Below, one piece after another: positions 30,200 to 38,423 of a stretch of 64,000 bases of DNA. Source of the stretch: Martelella sp. AD-3 (GTDB taxonomy: Bacteria > Pseudomonadota > Alphaproteobacteria > Rhizobiales > Rhizobiaceae); assembly GCF_001578105.1 (NCBI RefSeq), contig NZ_CP014275.1, positions 930,001-994,000 of the forward strand, given 5' to 3'. Made by a program: the position numbers and the translations under genes. Each line of letters opens with the position of its first letter. Positions within the stretch are counted from its first letter, which is position 1. Below the pieces are notes generated by a model. The model had not been told where the DNA came from. It did no database searches and saw nothing but the letters and a program-made list of their open reading frames with translations.

Positions 30200-31390
30200 T
30201 TGCCCACATCTATTGCCGTTGAAAACATCCGCAATCATCGGGGCGAGCGCGTTACGCTTCTGGTCGAAGGAGGGTGCGTCGCCGGTTTCGGGCCGGAAGG
30301 AGCGGCAGAGGTGCCGGACGCGGCAGAGCGGATCGACGGAGCCGACCGGATGATCCTGCCTGGGCTGGTCGACGGGCATATCCATCTCGACAAGACGCTG
30401 ATCGGCCTTCCCTTCATTCCGCATATTCGGGGTGATACCGTCGCCAAACGGATCGCCGCCGAGCGCGAGCTGCGCCGCACGGTGGCGCTTCCCGTGACGG
30501 CGCGCGGCGGCGCGCTGATCGAGAAGATCGCAGCGCTCGGCACGGTCGCCGTCAGAAGCCATGTGGATATTGACGCCGAGATCGGCCTCAAGGGCCTCGA
30601 GCAGGTGCTGTCGCTGAGACAAAGCCACGGTCATCTGGTCGACATTGAGATTGTCGCCTTTCCGCAGTCCGGCATTATCCGTGATCCTGGCACGGCCGAC
30701 CTCCTGCACGAGGCGGTCGCGGCGGGCGCGGATCTCGTCGGCGGGCTGGATCCGGCCGGCATTGATGATGATATCGAGGGTCATCTCGATGCGGTCTTTG
30801 CCGTTGCCGAGAGGCACAATGTCGGCGTCGACCTGCATCTGCATGATGGCGGCGCGCTGGGCGCTTTCGAACTGCGCCAGATCGCCGAGCGTACGATCGC
30901 GCTGTCGCTTCAGGGCAGGGTGGCGGTCAGCCATGCCTTCTGCCTTGGCGAGCTGGACGACGCGGAATTCAGCCGGACGGCGTCGCTTCTGGCGCGTGCC
31001 GAAGTCTCGATCATGACCAACGGCCCCGGTCCGGTGCCGATGCCGCCGGTCAGGCGACTGGCTGAAGCAGGCGTCCGGGTCTTCGCCGGCTCCGACAATA
31101 TCCGCGATGCCTGGTCGCCTTTCGGCAATGGCGATCTGATCGAACGCGCCGGCATCATCTGCGACCGGCAGGATTTCCGCGCTGACGATGACCTGGAGCG
31201 GGCCTTTGCGCTTGTGACCCAAGCCTCCGGCGCGGTGCTCGGTCGAGCGGAGCCGCTTGCCAAAGGCGCGCCCGCCGATTTCATGCTGGTCGATTGCGGC
31301 AGCATTGCCGAAACGCTGGCCGAGCGCCCCGTGAGCCGCGCCGTGTTCAAGGCCGGGTGCAAGGTTGCCGAAGCCGGGCGGCTGGTGTGA
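30200..31390 (+). CDS. Amidohydrolase, cytosine deaminase-like (1)
   Basis: 396 aa TIM-barrel metal hydrolase. Metal ligands appear as H60 and H62 (GLVDGHIHLDK), H213 (VDLHLHDGG), H245 (AVSHAFCLG) and D299 (FAGSDNIRD), close to the CodA positions 61, 63, 214, 246 and 313. Where CodA has the proton-shuttling Glu217 the sequence here appears to have Asp, so the reaction may not be cytosine deamination. The TTG start at 30200 follows TGAGGAAAG nine bases after the previous stop. It is directly followed by a second, related amidohydrolase. Confidence 0.85.
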   Translation: MPTSIAVENIRNHRGERVTLLVEGGCVAGFGPEGAAEVPDAAERIDGADRMILPGLVDGHIHLDKTLIGLPFIPHIRGDTVAKRIAAERELRRTVALPVTARGGALIEKIAALGTVAVRSHVDIDAEIGLKGLEQVLSLRQSHGHLVDIEIVAFPQSGIIRDPGTADLLHEAVAAGADLVGGLDPAGIDDDIEGHLDAVFAVAERHNVGVDLHLHDGGALGAFELRQIAERTIALSLQGRVAVSHAFCLGELDDAEFSRTASLLARAEVSIMTNGPGPVPMPPVRRLAEAGVRVFAGSDNIRDAWSPFGNGDLIERAGIICDRQDFRADDDLERAFALVTQASGAVLGRAEPLAKGAPADFMLVDCGSIAETLAERPVSRAVFKAGCKVAEAGRLV

Positions 31391-31394
31391 TCTG

Positions 31395-32633
31395 ATGGCT
31401 GAGATCGACTTTCTTATCCGCAACGCCCAACTTTCTGGGCAGGACATGCCGGTCGATATCGCCTTTGCCGGTGATCGCATCGCCTCTGTTGCAAGCGGCA
31501 TCATCTGCGATGCGCCGTCTTTTGATGCCGGTGGCAGGCTGGCCACGCCGGGGCTGACCGAAACCCATATCCACCTCGACAAGGCCGGGATCATCGCTCG
31601 TTGCGCGCTGTGCGAGGGTACGCTTGCCGAGGCCGTGCGGGAAACCGCGAAGGCCAAGGCCGCCTTCACCGAGGCGGATGTCTATGCCCGCGCGGCAAAA
31701 GTGGTCGAGCAGGCGATATCGCAAGGCACGATGCTGATGCGCACCTTCGTCGAGGTCGATCCGCGCGCCGGCTTCCGTTCCTTCGAGGCGATCAGGGCGA
31801 TCCGCCGCGACTATGCCGATGCGATCGAAATCATCATCTCAGCCTTCGCGCAGGAGGGGCTGACGAACGATCCGGGCACGGAGGAGATGCTGGCCGAGGC
31901 GCTGGCAAATGGCGCCGATCAGGTCGGCGGCTGTCCCTATACCGATGCCGATCCGGCCACCCATGTGACAAAGATTTTCGATCTTGCCGAGCGTTTTGGC
32001 GTCAATGTCGATTTCCACGTCGATTTTGACCTGAAGCCGGAGGGCTCCGATCTTGGCGCGATCATCGCCGAGACGAAGAGGCGCGGCTATCAGGGGCGCG
32101 TCTCCATCGGCCATGCCACCAAGCTTTCCGCGCTCGGCCCTCAGGCATTCGCGGCGGCCCTTGCGGAACTTGCAGAAGCGGGTATCGCGCTGACGGTTCT
32201 GCCGGCAACCGATCTCTATCTCAACGGCCGCGAATTCACCCATCTGGTGCCGCGCGGGATGACGCCCGGACACCGGCTGATCGCGGCCGGCGGCATCGCC
32301 GCGCTTTCCACCAACAACGTGCTGAACCCGTTCACGCCCTTCGGCGATGCCTCGCTGATGCGCATGGCCAATCTCTATGCGAATATCGCCCAGCTCGGCA
32401 CGCCGGACGACCTTCAGACCGTGTTTGACATGGTTTGCGCCCAGGCCGAGCGCTTGCTTGGACGTCAACCCGCGACCATTGCAGCAGGCGCGCCTGCCAA
32501 TGTGGTGTTGTTCGATGCCGAGACCCCGGCGGAAGCCGTGGCGACGGCGGCGCCGGCGCTGGCAGGCTGGCGAAATGGGACGATGACCTTCGAGCGTCCG
32601 CGGCCCCGGCTTTTCGGCTCTCCCCGGACGTGA
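31395..32633 (+). CDS. Amidohydrolase, cytosine deaminase-like (2)
   Basis: 412 aa metal-dependent hydrolase of the same group as the preceding gene. Ligand motifs are H58/H60 (GLTETHIHLDKAG), NVDFHVDFDL, VSIGHATKLSAL and ALSTNNVLNPFTPFGDASLM. The Asn-Asn in the last motif, where deaminases normally keep an Asp, is noteworthy. The ATG at 31395 lies 4 bp after the previous stop. Tandem paralogues suggest two successive ring or amide hydrolyses. Confidence 0.83.
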   Translation: MAEIDFLIRNAQLSGQDMPVDIAFAGDRIASVASGIICDAPSFDAGGRLATPGLTETHIHLDKAGIIARCALCEGTLAEAVRETAKAKAAFTEADVYARAAKVVEQAISQGTMLMRTFVEVDPRAGFRSFEAIRAIRRDYADAIEIIISAFAQEGLTNDPGTEEMLAEALANGADQVGGCPYTDADPATHVTKIFDLAERFGVNVDFHVDFDLKPEGSDLGAIIAETKRRGYQGRVSIGHATKLSALGPQAFAAALAELAEAGIALTVLPATDLYLNGREFTHLVPRGMTPGHRLIAAGGIAALSTNNVLNPFTPFGDASLMRMANLYANIAQLGTPDDLQTVFDMVCAQAERLLGRQPATIAAGAPANVVLFDAETPAEAVATAAPALAGWRNGTMTFERPRPRLFGSPRT

Positions 32634-32661
32634 ATGGCCGGAAAGCCGGTGGTGCGGCACG

Positions 32662-32682
32662 GAAATTGCTTATCATTATTTC
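32662..32682. promoter_or_regulatory. 21-bp dyad upstream of LysR gene A (shared with LysR gene B)
   Basis: GAAAT-N11-ATTTC, with the inner sequence TGCTTATCATT. The flanking block GCGGCA..(G/A)AAATTGCTTA..TTATTT is repeated almost unchanged upstream of the LysR gene at 48675 (dyad at 48573-48593). It is 36 bp before this LysR start, a sensible place for an autoregulatory LysR site. Confidence 0.6.
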
Positions 32683-32717
32683 GGGAGACCGTTTTGTGCA
32701 TGTGAAAGGCGATTTGC

Positions 32718-33716
32718 ATGATCATGGATCAGAACGGCACGATTGATGTCCGGTTTTTGCGCACGACCTTCCTTCTGTTGAGCGAACAGAATGTTTCGCG
32801 CGTTGCCGCCAGGCTCGGCCAAAGCCAGCCTTCCGTCAGCGCCGTGCTGAAGCGCGCGCGGCAGGTTTTCGACGATCCGCTTCTGGTCAGGAGCGGGCAG
32901 GGCATGGCCGTGACGGAGCGGGGAGAGACGGTGTGCGCCTCGCTTGGCCGCATCCTGGCGGAACTCAGCGAGACCATCAGCCCGGAAGAGGCCTTCGATC
33001 CGGCCACCACCGCCTTCGCCATGCGGATTTCGGCGATGAGCTGTTTCAACGGCTTTCTCATTCCGCCGATTGCCGCGAGGCTCCGCAACGAAGCGCCGGT
33101 AGCCTCGATCGGTTTCTTCGCTCCTGCCGAAAGCGACGACCTGACCGAGCAACTGAGTTCCGGCGCTTCCGATCTTCTCGTCGCCAACTGGCCGGCGCCG
33201 CATGAAAGCCTGCGCTCCAGCACGATCTTCGATTGCGAGACCGCCTGCATCCTGCGGGCCGACCATCCCGCTGCCAGGGCGGGCGCGATGTCGATGGATG
33301 ATTATCTCGACTTACCGCATCTCTCGCTCGGCTCGGTCGTCCGGCCCGCCTTCAGCCCCATCGGGGGACGGCTGAAACAGCTTGGCGTCAATCGTCGGGT
33401 GGCGCTTTCCGTGCCGGAATATGCGTTGGTGCCGCCGGTGATCGCGCGCACCGACCTGATCTTCACCACGGCGCGGCCCTATGCCGAGTTCGTTGTGGAC
33501 CGATACCCGGATTATGGCCTCTGCGTCGTTCCCGCGCCGCGCGATTTCGGCAATATGCGGCTTTATCTCCTCTGGCATGAGCGCGCGCATAAAAGTCCGG
33601 CCAATCGCTGGGTGCGCAATCTTATCCGTGATGTTTCAAGGCGTTACGGGGCCGATCTGGAGGCGCGGCCGACGCCGGCCTCCATGGCCGGGCTTGCCGC
33701 GCTCGCAGCGGTATAA
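32718..33716 (+). CDS. LysR-family regulator A
   Basis: 332 aa. The N-terminal helix-turn-helix reads NVSRVAARLGQSQPSVSAVL, followed by DDPLLVRSGQGMAVTERG and the effector domain. It is clearly a paralogue of the regulator at 48675 (GQSQPSVS..LKR, DPLLVRSG, and the C-terminal LWHER.H.SP.N.W motif in both), and the two share an upstream dyad. It sits 84 bp behind the amidohydrolase pair and 178 bp before the creatininase-CocE-ABC operon, either of which it may control. A second ATG two codons later is equally possible. Confidence 0.9.
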   Translation: MIMDQNGTIDVRFLRTTFLLLSEQNVSRVAARLGQSQPSVSAVLKRARQVFDDPLLVRSGQGMAVTERGETVCASLGRILAELSETISPEEAFDPATTAFAMRISAMSCFNGFLIPPIAARLRNEAPVASIGFFAPAESDDLTEQLSSGASDLLVANWPAPHESLRSSTIFDCETACILRADHPAARAGAMSMDDYLDLPHLSLGSVVRPAFSPIGGRLKQLGVNRRVALSVPEYALVPPVIARTDLIFTTARPYAEFVVDRYPDYGLCVVPAPRDFGNMRLYLLWHERAHKSPANRWVRNLIRDVSRRYGADLEARPTPASMAGLAALAAV

Positions 33717-33894
33717 GCCGCAGCCTATACCGCATATAAGCCCAGGCGGAATTGCCGAACGTCAAATGGCATGATCATAATGTAGGCACAAATCTAAACT
33801 GCATAAAACTTAGTCCGGTTGGTTGCCGTGCCGAGCCGTGTCGCTCGCGCCGCCGGCGAAGCCTTGTCCGGACGCTGGATGGAAGGAAGACCAA

Positions 33895-34710
33895 ATGCCG
33901 CTCAAATCGCACTGGTGGTGGGATCACACGACCAAGGACTTTACCGACATGGACATGTCGGAATTCGTCGCGATCCTGCCGGTGGCCGCCGTCGAGCAGC
34001 ACGGTCCGCATCTTCCCGTTCGCGTCGACAGCGCCATCAATGCCGGCATCATCAGCCGCGCCGTGGAAATCATGCCGGACGACATGAAGGTGCTGGTCCT
34101 GCCGATGCAGGCGGTCGGCAAATCGGTCGAGCATCTCGAATATCCCGGCACGCTGACGCTGTCCTATGAAACGCTGGCCCGCCTCTGGTTCGAGATCGGC
34201 GAGAGCGTGGCGCGGGCCGGCTGCAGGAAGATCATCTTCGCCAATTCCCATGGCGGCCAGCCGCAGGTGATGGAGATCGTGTGCCGCGAGCTGAGGATCA
34301 AATGCGGCATGTTCGCCGTCTCCTCCTGGGTCTCCGCCGGCGCCAGCCAGGCCGATCTCTACAGCGAGCACGAGCTGAAACACGGCATTCACGGCGGTGA
34401 ATCCGAAACCTCGACCATGCTGCATCTGCATCCAGACCTGGTCGACATGCAATATGCCGAGGATTTCCAGCCAATGTCCGTCGAGATGGAGCGCGGCAAT
34501 CAGGTGCTGACGGCGGAAGGGCGGATCGGCTTCGGCTGGCAGACCCAGGACTTGCACCCCTCCGGCGCCTGCGGCAATGCGGCTGCCGCCGACGCCGAGC
34601 GTGGCAAGATCCATGTCGAGCGCTCTGCTCAGAGCCTCGTAGCGCTTGCAGAAGAGGTTCTCGCCTTCCCGATGGAACGGCTCACCCAGAAGACCATGTT
34701 CAAGGACTGA
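33895..34710 (+). CDS. Creatininase-family amidohydrolase A
   Basis: 271 aa. Metal-site residues E34, H36 and D45 (VEQHGPHLPVRVDS) are at the same positions as in Pseudomonas creatininase; H119 in NSHGGQ and the HGGESETS motif complete the family pattern. Members hydrolyse cyclic or linear amides (creatinine, formamidopyrimidines, and others). The ATG at 33895 follows GGAAGGAAGACC. It begins an apparent operon with a CocE-type hydrolase and a polyamine-type ABC transporter. The exact substrate is unknown. Confidence 0.88.
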   Translation: MPLKSHWWWDHTTKDFTDMDMSEFVAILPVAAVEQHGPHLPVRVDSAINAGIISRAVEIMPDDMKVLVLPMQAVGKSVEHLEYPGTLTLSYETLARLWFEIGESVARAGCRKIIFANSHGGQPQVMEIVCRELRIKCGMFAVSSWVSAGASQADLYSEHELKHGIHGGESETSTMLHLHPDLVDMQYAEDFQPMSVEMERGNQVLTAEGRIGFGWQTQDLHPSGACGNAAAADAERGKIHVERSAQSLVALAEEVLAFPMERLTQKTMFKD

Positions 34711-34714
34711 TCGC

Positions 34715-36325
34715 TTGCTGGCACGAAACCCGACATCTGCCGTTTCAAAGCGCGTCGAACACCTCACCCTGAAAGACGGTGTGGCGCTGGCGGCGGATGT
34801 CTATCGCCCGCCGGGCGAGGGGGACTGGCCGGTTCTTCTGATGCGCCAGCCCTATGGCAAGGCAATCGCCTCCACCGTCGTCCTCGCCCACCCCTCCTGG
34901 TATGCCCGCCACGGCTATCTCGTGGTGGTGCAGGACGTGCGCGGCATGGGCGCCTCGGAAGGCGATTTCGATTGCCTGCGCCAGGAATTGAGCGATGGCG
35001 CGGAAACGGTCGACTGGGCGCGGGGGCTTGAGGGGGCCAACGGCAAGATCGGGCTCTACGGCTTTTCCTATCAGGCGATCACGCAATATCTGGCGCTTGC
35101 CGGCGGCGGACGAGTGGATGCCATGGCACCGGCCATGGGGTCCTTCGCACCGGAGAAGGACTGGGCCTATGAGGGCGGGGCGCCGCGTTATGCCGGCATG
35201 GTCGGCTGGGCGCTGCAGATGGCTTTGCTGAAGGCTGCCCATGATGGCGATCGCGAGACCCATGCCGAACTTTCCGCCCTCAAGGGCCTTCCGGAGACAG
35301 CCCGCTACCTCGCCGAACGCCCGGCGCTTTCGCACCTGAAGCGCTGGATCGACAATGCCGAAAGCGACTGGGATCAGGTCTCGCCTAAGCGCTTGCTCAA
35401 GGATCACGCGCTGGATATCCCGGTGCTGCACACCGGCGGCTGGTACGACTTCATGCTGGAAGGCACGCTTGCCGCCGATCGGGCGTTTCGCAACGCCTCG
35501 CCGGAGACCGCGCATCTTGCCATCGGCCCGTGGGCGCATATGCCGTGGAACGGCGCAAGCGGCCAATCGCGCATGCCGGAAGCGGAGACCTATTCCGTCG
35601 ACCGCGCCAATATCGCCTTCTTCGATTTCTATCTGAAGAACCGGGGCAATCCGCCGCCGGCTCTCACGCTGTTCGATATGGGGGAGCGTCGCTGGAGGGC
35701 GTTCGACCACTGGCCGGAGCCCCTGAAGAAACCGCTGGCGCTCGCTTCCGGCGGGCTTGCCGCGACGCTTGCCAATGACGGCAGGCTTGCGGATGTGGCC
35801 GGCGATGGTGAGGATGTGCTCGTCAGCGATCCCTTCCGTCCGGCGCCGCTTGTCGGCGGACATGTCGGCGAACCGGCGGGCTTCGTCGATCGGGCGGCGA
35901 GCGACGACCGTTCAGACGTCGCCGTCTATACCACAGCGCCCTTTGCGCAGGACTTCATCCTTTGCGGGCCCGTCAGGGCTGACATCACCATATCGACGGA
36001 AGCACAGGTTTTCGATCTCGTTGCCACGCTCTCTCTGGTCACCCCCACAGGAAGCGCAAACGTGATCCAGACCGGAATAACCCGGACAAAAGTGACGGGT
36101 GCGCCGGTGAGCGTCGGTCTCAGAGCGGCCTTTGTCACGGTGCCGGCGGGTTTCAGCCTCCGCCTGTCGCTGCAGGCCGCCGCCTGGCCCGCCTTTTCTC
36201 TCCATGCACAAGACCCGGCATCTGCCGATGGGATGAACGCTCAGCCGCTGACGCTGGCGATCTGCCACGCGGCCAGCCGTCTCGTGCTTTCCGTTCTGAA
36301 TGAGGACACCGCAAATGGCGCCTAA
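34715..36325 (+). CDS. CocE/NonD-family hydrolase (S15-type)
   Basis: About 536 aa. It has an alpha/beta-hydrolase domain with nucleophile S118 in IGLYGFSYQAITQYL, a helical insertion, and a C-terminal jelly-roll typical of cocaine-esterase and X-Pro dipeptidyl-peptidase relatives. No signal peptide, so it acts in the cytoplasm on an ester or amide. I chose the TTG at 34715, 4 bp after the creatininase stop with AAGGA eight bases upstream. Its end overlaps the ABC ATPase gene by 11 bp, so it is firmly embedded in the transport operon, an uncommon partner for a Pot-type transporter. Confidence 0.85.
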   Translation: MLARNPTSAVSKRVEHLTLKDGVALAADVYRPPGEGDWPVLLMRQPYGKAIASTVVLAHPSWYARHGYLVVVQDVRGMGASEGDFDCLRQELSDGAETVDWARGLEGANGKIGLYGFSYQAITQYLALAGGGRVDAMAPAMGSFAPEKDWAYEGGAPRYAGMVGWALQMALLKAAHDGDRETHAELSALKGLPETARYLAERPALSHLKRWIDNAESDWDQVSPKRLLKDHALDIPVLHTGGWYDFMLEGTLAADRAFRNASPETAHLAIGPWAHMPWNGASGQSRMPEAETYSVDRANIAFFDFYLKNRGNPPPALTLFDMGERRWRAFDHWPEPLKKPLALASGGLAATLANDGRLADVAGDGEDVLVSDPFRPAPLVGGHVGEPAGFVDRAASDDRSDVAVYTTAPFAQDFILCGPVRADITISTEAQVFDLVATLSLVTPTGSANVIQTGITRTKVTGAPVSVGLRAAFVTVPAGFSLRLSLQAAAWPAFSLHAQDPASADGMNAQPLTLAICHAASRLVLSVLNEDTANGA

Positions 36326-37340
36326 GCCCTATCTCACCCTCGACAATGTTTCGGCGACCTATGGCGATACCACAGCCGTCTCGGGCCTGACGATCGAAGT
36401 GCCCAAGGGCGAGCTTCTGTCGCTGCTCGGCCCGTCTGGCTGCGGCAAGACGACGACGCTCAGGATGATCGCCGGTTTCGTCGAGCCGTCGGGCGGTCGC
36501 ATCATCCTCAACGACAAGGACATCAGCCGCAAGCCGGTGCACAAGCGCAATATCGGCGTGGTGTTCCAGTCCTACGCGCTGTTTCCGCATCTGACCGTGA
36601 TCGACAATGTCGGCTTCGGTCTTCGCATGCGCAACGCCTCGCGGGCCGAGTGGCGGGAGCGGGCGGGAAAGACGCTGGAAACTGTCGGCCTTAGCCCCTA
36701 TGCCGACCGCTATCCCGGCCAGCTCTCCGGCGGCCAGCAGCAGCGCGTCGCCCTTGCCCGCGCGCTGGTGATCGAGCCGGATGTTCTGCTTCTGGATGAG
36801 CCGCTGTCGAACCTCGACGCCAATCTCAGGGCCGACATGCGCAACGAGATCCGCTCGCTGCAGCAGCGCCTCGGCATCACCACCATCTTCGTCACCCACG
36901 ACCAATCCGAAGCGCTTTCGATGTCGGACCGGGTGGCGGTGATGAGCAAGGGCGTGATGAGCGAGATCGGCACGCCGCTTGCCCTTTGCGATCACCCCAA
37001 GAGCCCGTTTACCGCGACCTTCCTCGGCCACCGCACGGTGATCGACGGCAAGGTGGAGAACGGCGTGTTTTCCGCCCCCGGCATCACCTGCGCCGGTGCG
37101 CCGGCAAAGGCCACCAAACTGGTGCTGCGCGCCTCGCGCCTGCGCTTCGGCGAAGAGAACTCCCCGCTTTCGGTCTCAGGAACGCTCGTCAACGCAGCCT
37201 ATCTCGGCGAGACCTATGAGGCCGATATCCAGGCCGCCTGCGGCATGATCCGGCTTGTCGTTCCCTCCGATACGCCGCCGCCGCCGGTCGGCACCGCATG
37301 CCGGGTCACCGCCGAACCGGGCGGGACCACCTTTATCTGA
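36315..37340 (+). CDS. ABC transporter ATP-binding protein (PotA type)
   Basis: 341 aa. Walker A GPSGCGKTT, Q-loop VVFQSYALFPHLT, signature LSGGQQQRVALARAL, Walker B VLLLDEPLSNLD and the H-loop VTHD are intact, with a C-terminal TOBE domain (LVLRASRLRFGEE onward). The ATG at 36315 lies within the end of the CocE gene. It energises the import of the ligand bound by the next gene's product, probably a polyamine-like cation or related nitrogen compound. Confidence 0.92.
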   Translation: MAPKPYLTLDNVSATYGDTTAVSGLTIEVPKGELLSLLGPSGCGKTTTLRMIAGFVEPSGGRIILNDKDISRKPVHKRNIGVVFQSYALFPHLTVIDNVGFGLRMRNASRAEWRERAGKTLETVGLSPYADRYPGQLSGGQQQRVALARALVIEPDVLLLDEPLSNLDANLRADMRNEIRSLQQRLGITTIFVTHDQSEALSMSDRVAVMSKGVMSEIGTPLALCDHPKSPFTATFLGHRTVIDGKVENGVFSAPGITCAGAPAKATKLVLRASRLRFGEENSPLSVSGTLVNAAYLGETYEADIQAACGMIRLVVPSDTPPPPVGTACRVTAEPGGTTFI

Positions 37341-37370
37341 CAAAAACATAAAACCAGGAGAACAGCTGTC

Positions 37371-38423
37371 ATGAACATCAAGAGACGTTCCTTCAACAAA
37401 CTTATTCTGGGCGGGGCCGCCACGCTTGCCGCTCCCTATTCCTTCGTCCGGGCCCAGACGCCGGACCCGAAGCCCGGCGACGAGCTTGTCGTCGGCATCT
37501 GGGGCGGCACCCAGGAAAAGATCGTCAAACAGTATATCGAGCCGGTTCTGGTCGACAAATACGGCTGCAAGATCTCCTATGTTCTGGGCGGTACCGTCGA
37601 GCGCCGCGCCCGCGCCTATGCCGAGCGCGGCCGCCCGAGCTTCGACGTGCTCTACCTCAACATCTTCGAAAGCCGTCAGGCCGTGAAGGATGGCGTCACC
37701 CAGCCGGCGACCGATGCCGTCGAAAACGCGCAATATCTCTACCCGATCGCCAGGAAGGGCGGTTACGGCGTTGCCATCAACCCCTGCACCATCGTCTACA
37801 ACAAGACCAAGGCGTCCGCGCCGATCACGTCCTGGAAGGACATGTGGAAGCCGGAATGGCAGGGCCGCATCGCATGGCCGAACGGCCTCGGCGCCGAGGG
37901 CATTTCCGCGCTGATGATGTCGACGCTTTCCTGGTTCGGCGACCAGACCAAAATGGCGCCGGAAGGCTTCGACAAGGTCAAGGAACTGAAGCCCTTTGCC
38001 GCTATCCAGGGCAGCCAGGCGCAGCTCTTCGACATGTTCGATCAGGATATCGCCGATCTGTCGGTCGAGTTCGGCAGCTTCTGCGAAAAATACATCGAGG
38101 AGCGGAACCCCGATTTCGCACTCGCCGATCCGGAAGAAGGCAAGGCGCTCGCCATGAACGTCGCCTGCATCACCGAGGGCACGCGGAACCAGAAGCTGGC
38201 GGAAGAGTGGGTCAACCTGCACCTGTCGCCGGAGGTCATGCTTGCCTATGCCAAGGAGATCTACTACTCGCCGACCGTCGACAATGTCGATATCCCGGCT
38301 GACCTGCAGAGCAAGCTGATCATGCCCGACCAGATCGACACCCTTGTCGACTTCGACTGGGATTACATCAATGCCAACCGCAATAAATGGCAGTCCATCT
38401 ACGACCGGGAGATTGCCGGATGA
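37371..38423 (+). CDS. ABC transporter substrate-binding protein (PotD-like), Tat signal
   Basis: 350 aa periplasmic binding protein. The N-terminus NIKRRSFNKLILGGAATLAA is a twin-arginine-type signal, which is unusual for this family and may imply folding before export. The mature part contains ELVVGIWGGTQEKIVKQYIE and VLYLNIFESRQAVKDG, related to the binding protein at 49825 (LVVGVWGG; VAFLNMYEAPQALSDG). SD AGGAG precedes the ATG. Ligand unknown. Confidence 0.9.
   Translation: MNIKRRSFNKLILGGAATLAAPYSFVRAQTPDPKPGDELVVGIWGGTQEKIVKQYIEPVLVDKYGCKISYVLGGTVERRARAYAERGRPSFDVLYLNIFESRQAVKDGVTQPATDAVENAQYLYPIARKGGYGVAINPCTIVYNKTKASAPITSWKDMWKPEWQGRIAWPNGLGAEGISALMMSTLSWFGDQTKMAPEGFDKVKELKPFAAIQGSQAQLFDMFDQDIADLSVEFGSFCEKYIEERNPDFALADPEEGKALAMNVACITEGTRNQKLAEEWVNLHLSPEVMLAYAKEIYYSPTVDNVDIPADLQSKLIMPDQIDTLVDFDWDYINANRNKWQSIYDREIAG

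Noticed and set aside
29096..31669. 857-codon minus-strand frame across the questin-oxidase-like and amidohydrolase genes
   Set aside because: It crosses several real plus-strand genes and shows no recognisable domain; high GC third positions keep the opposite strand open.
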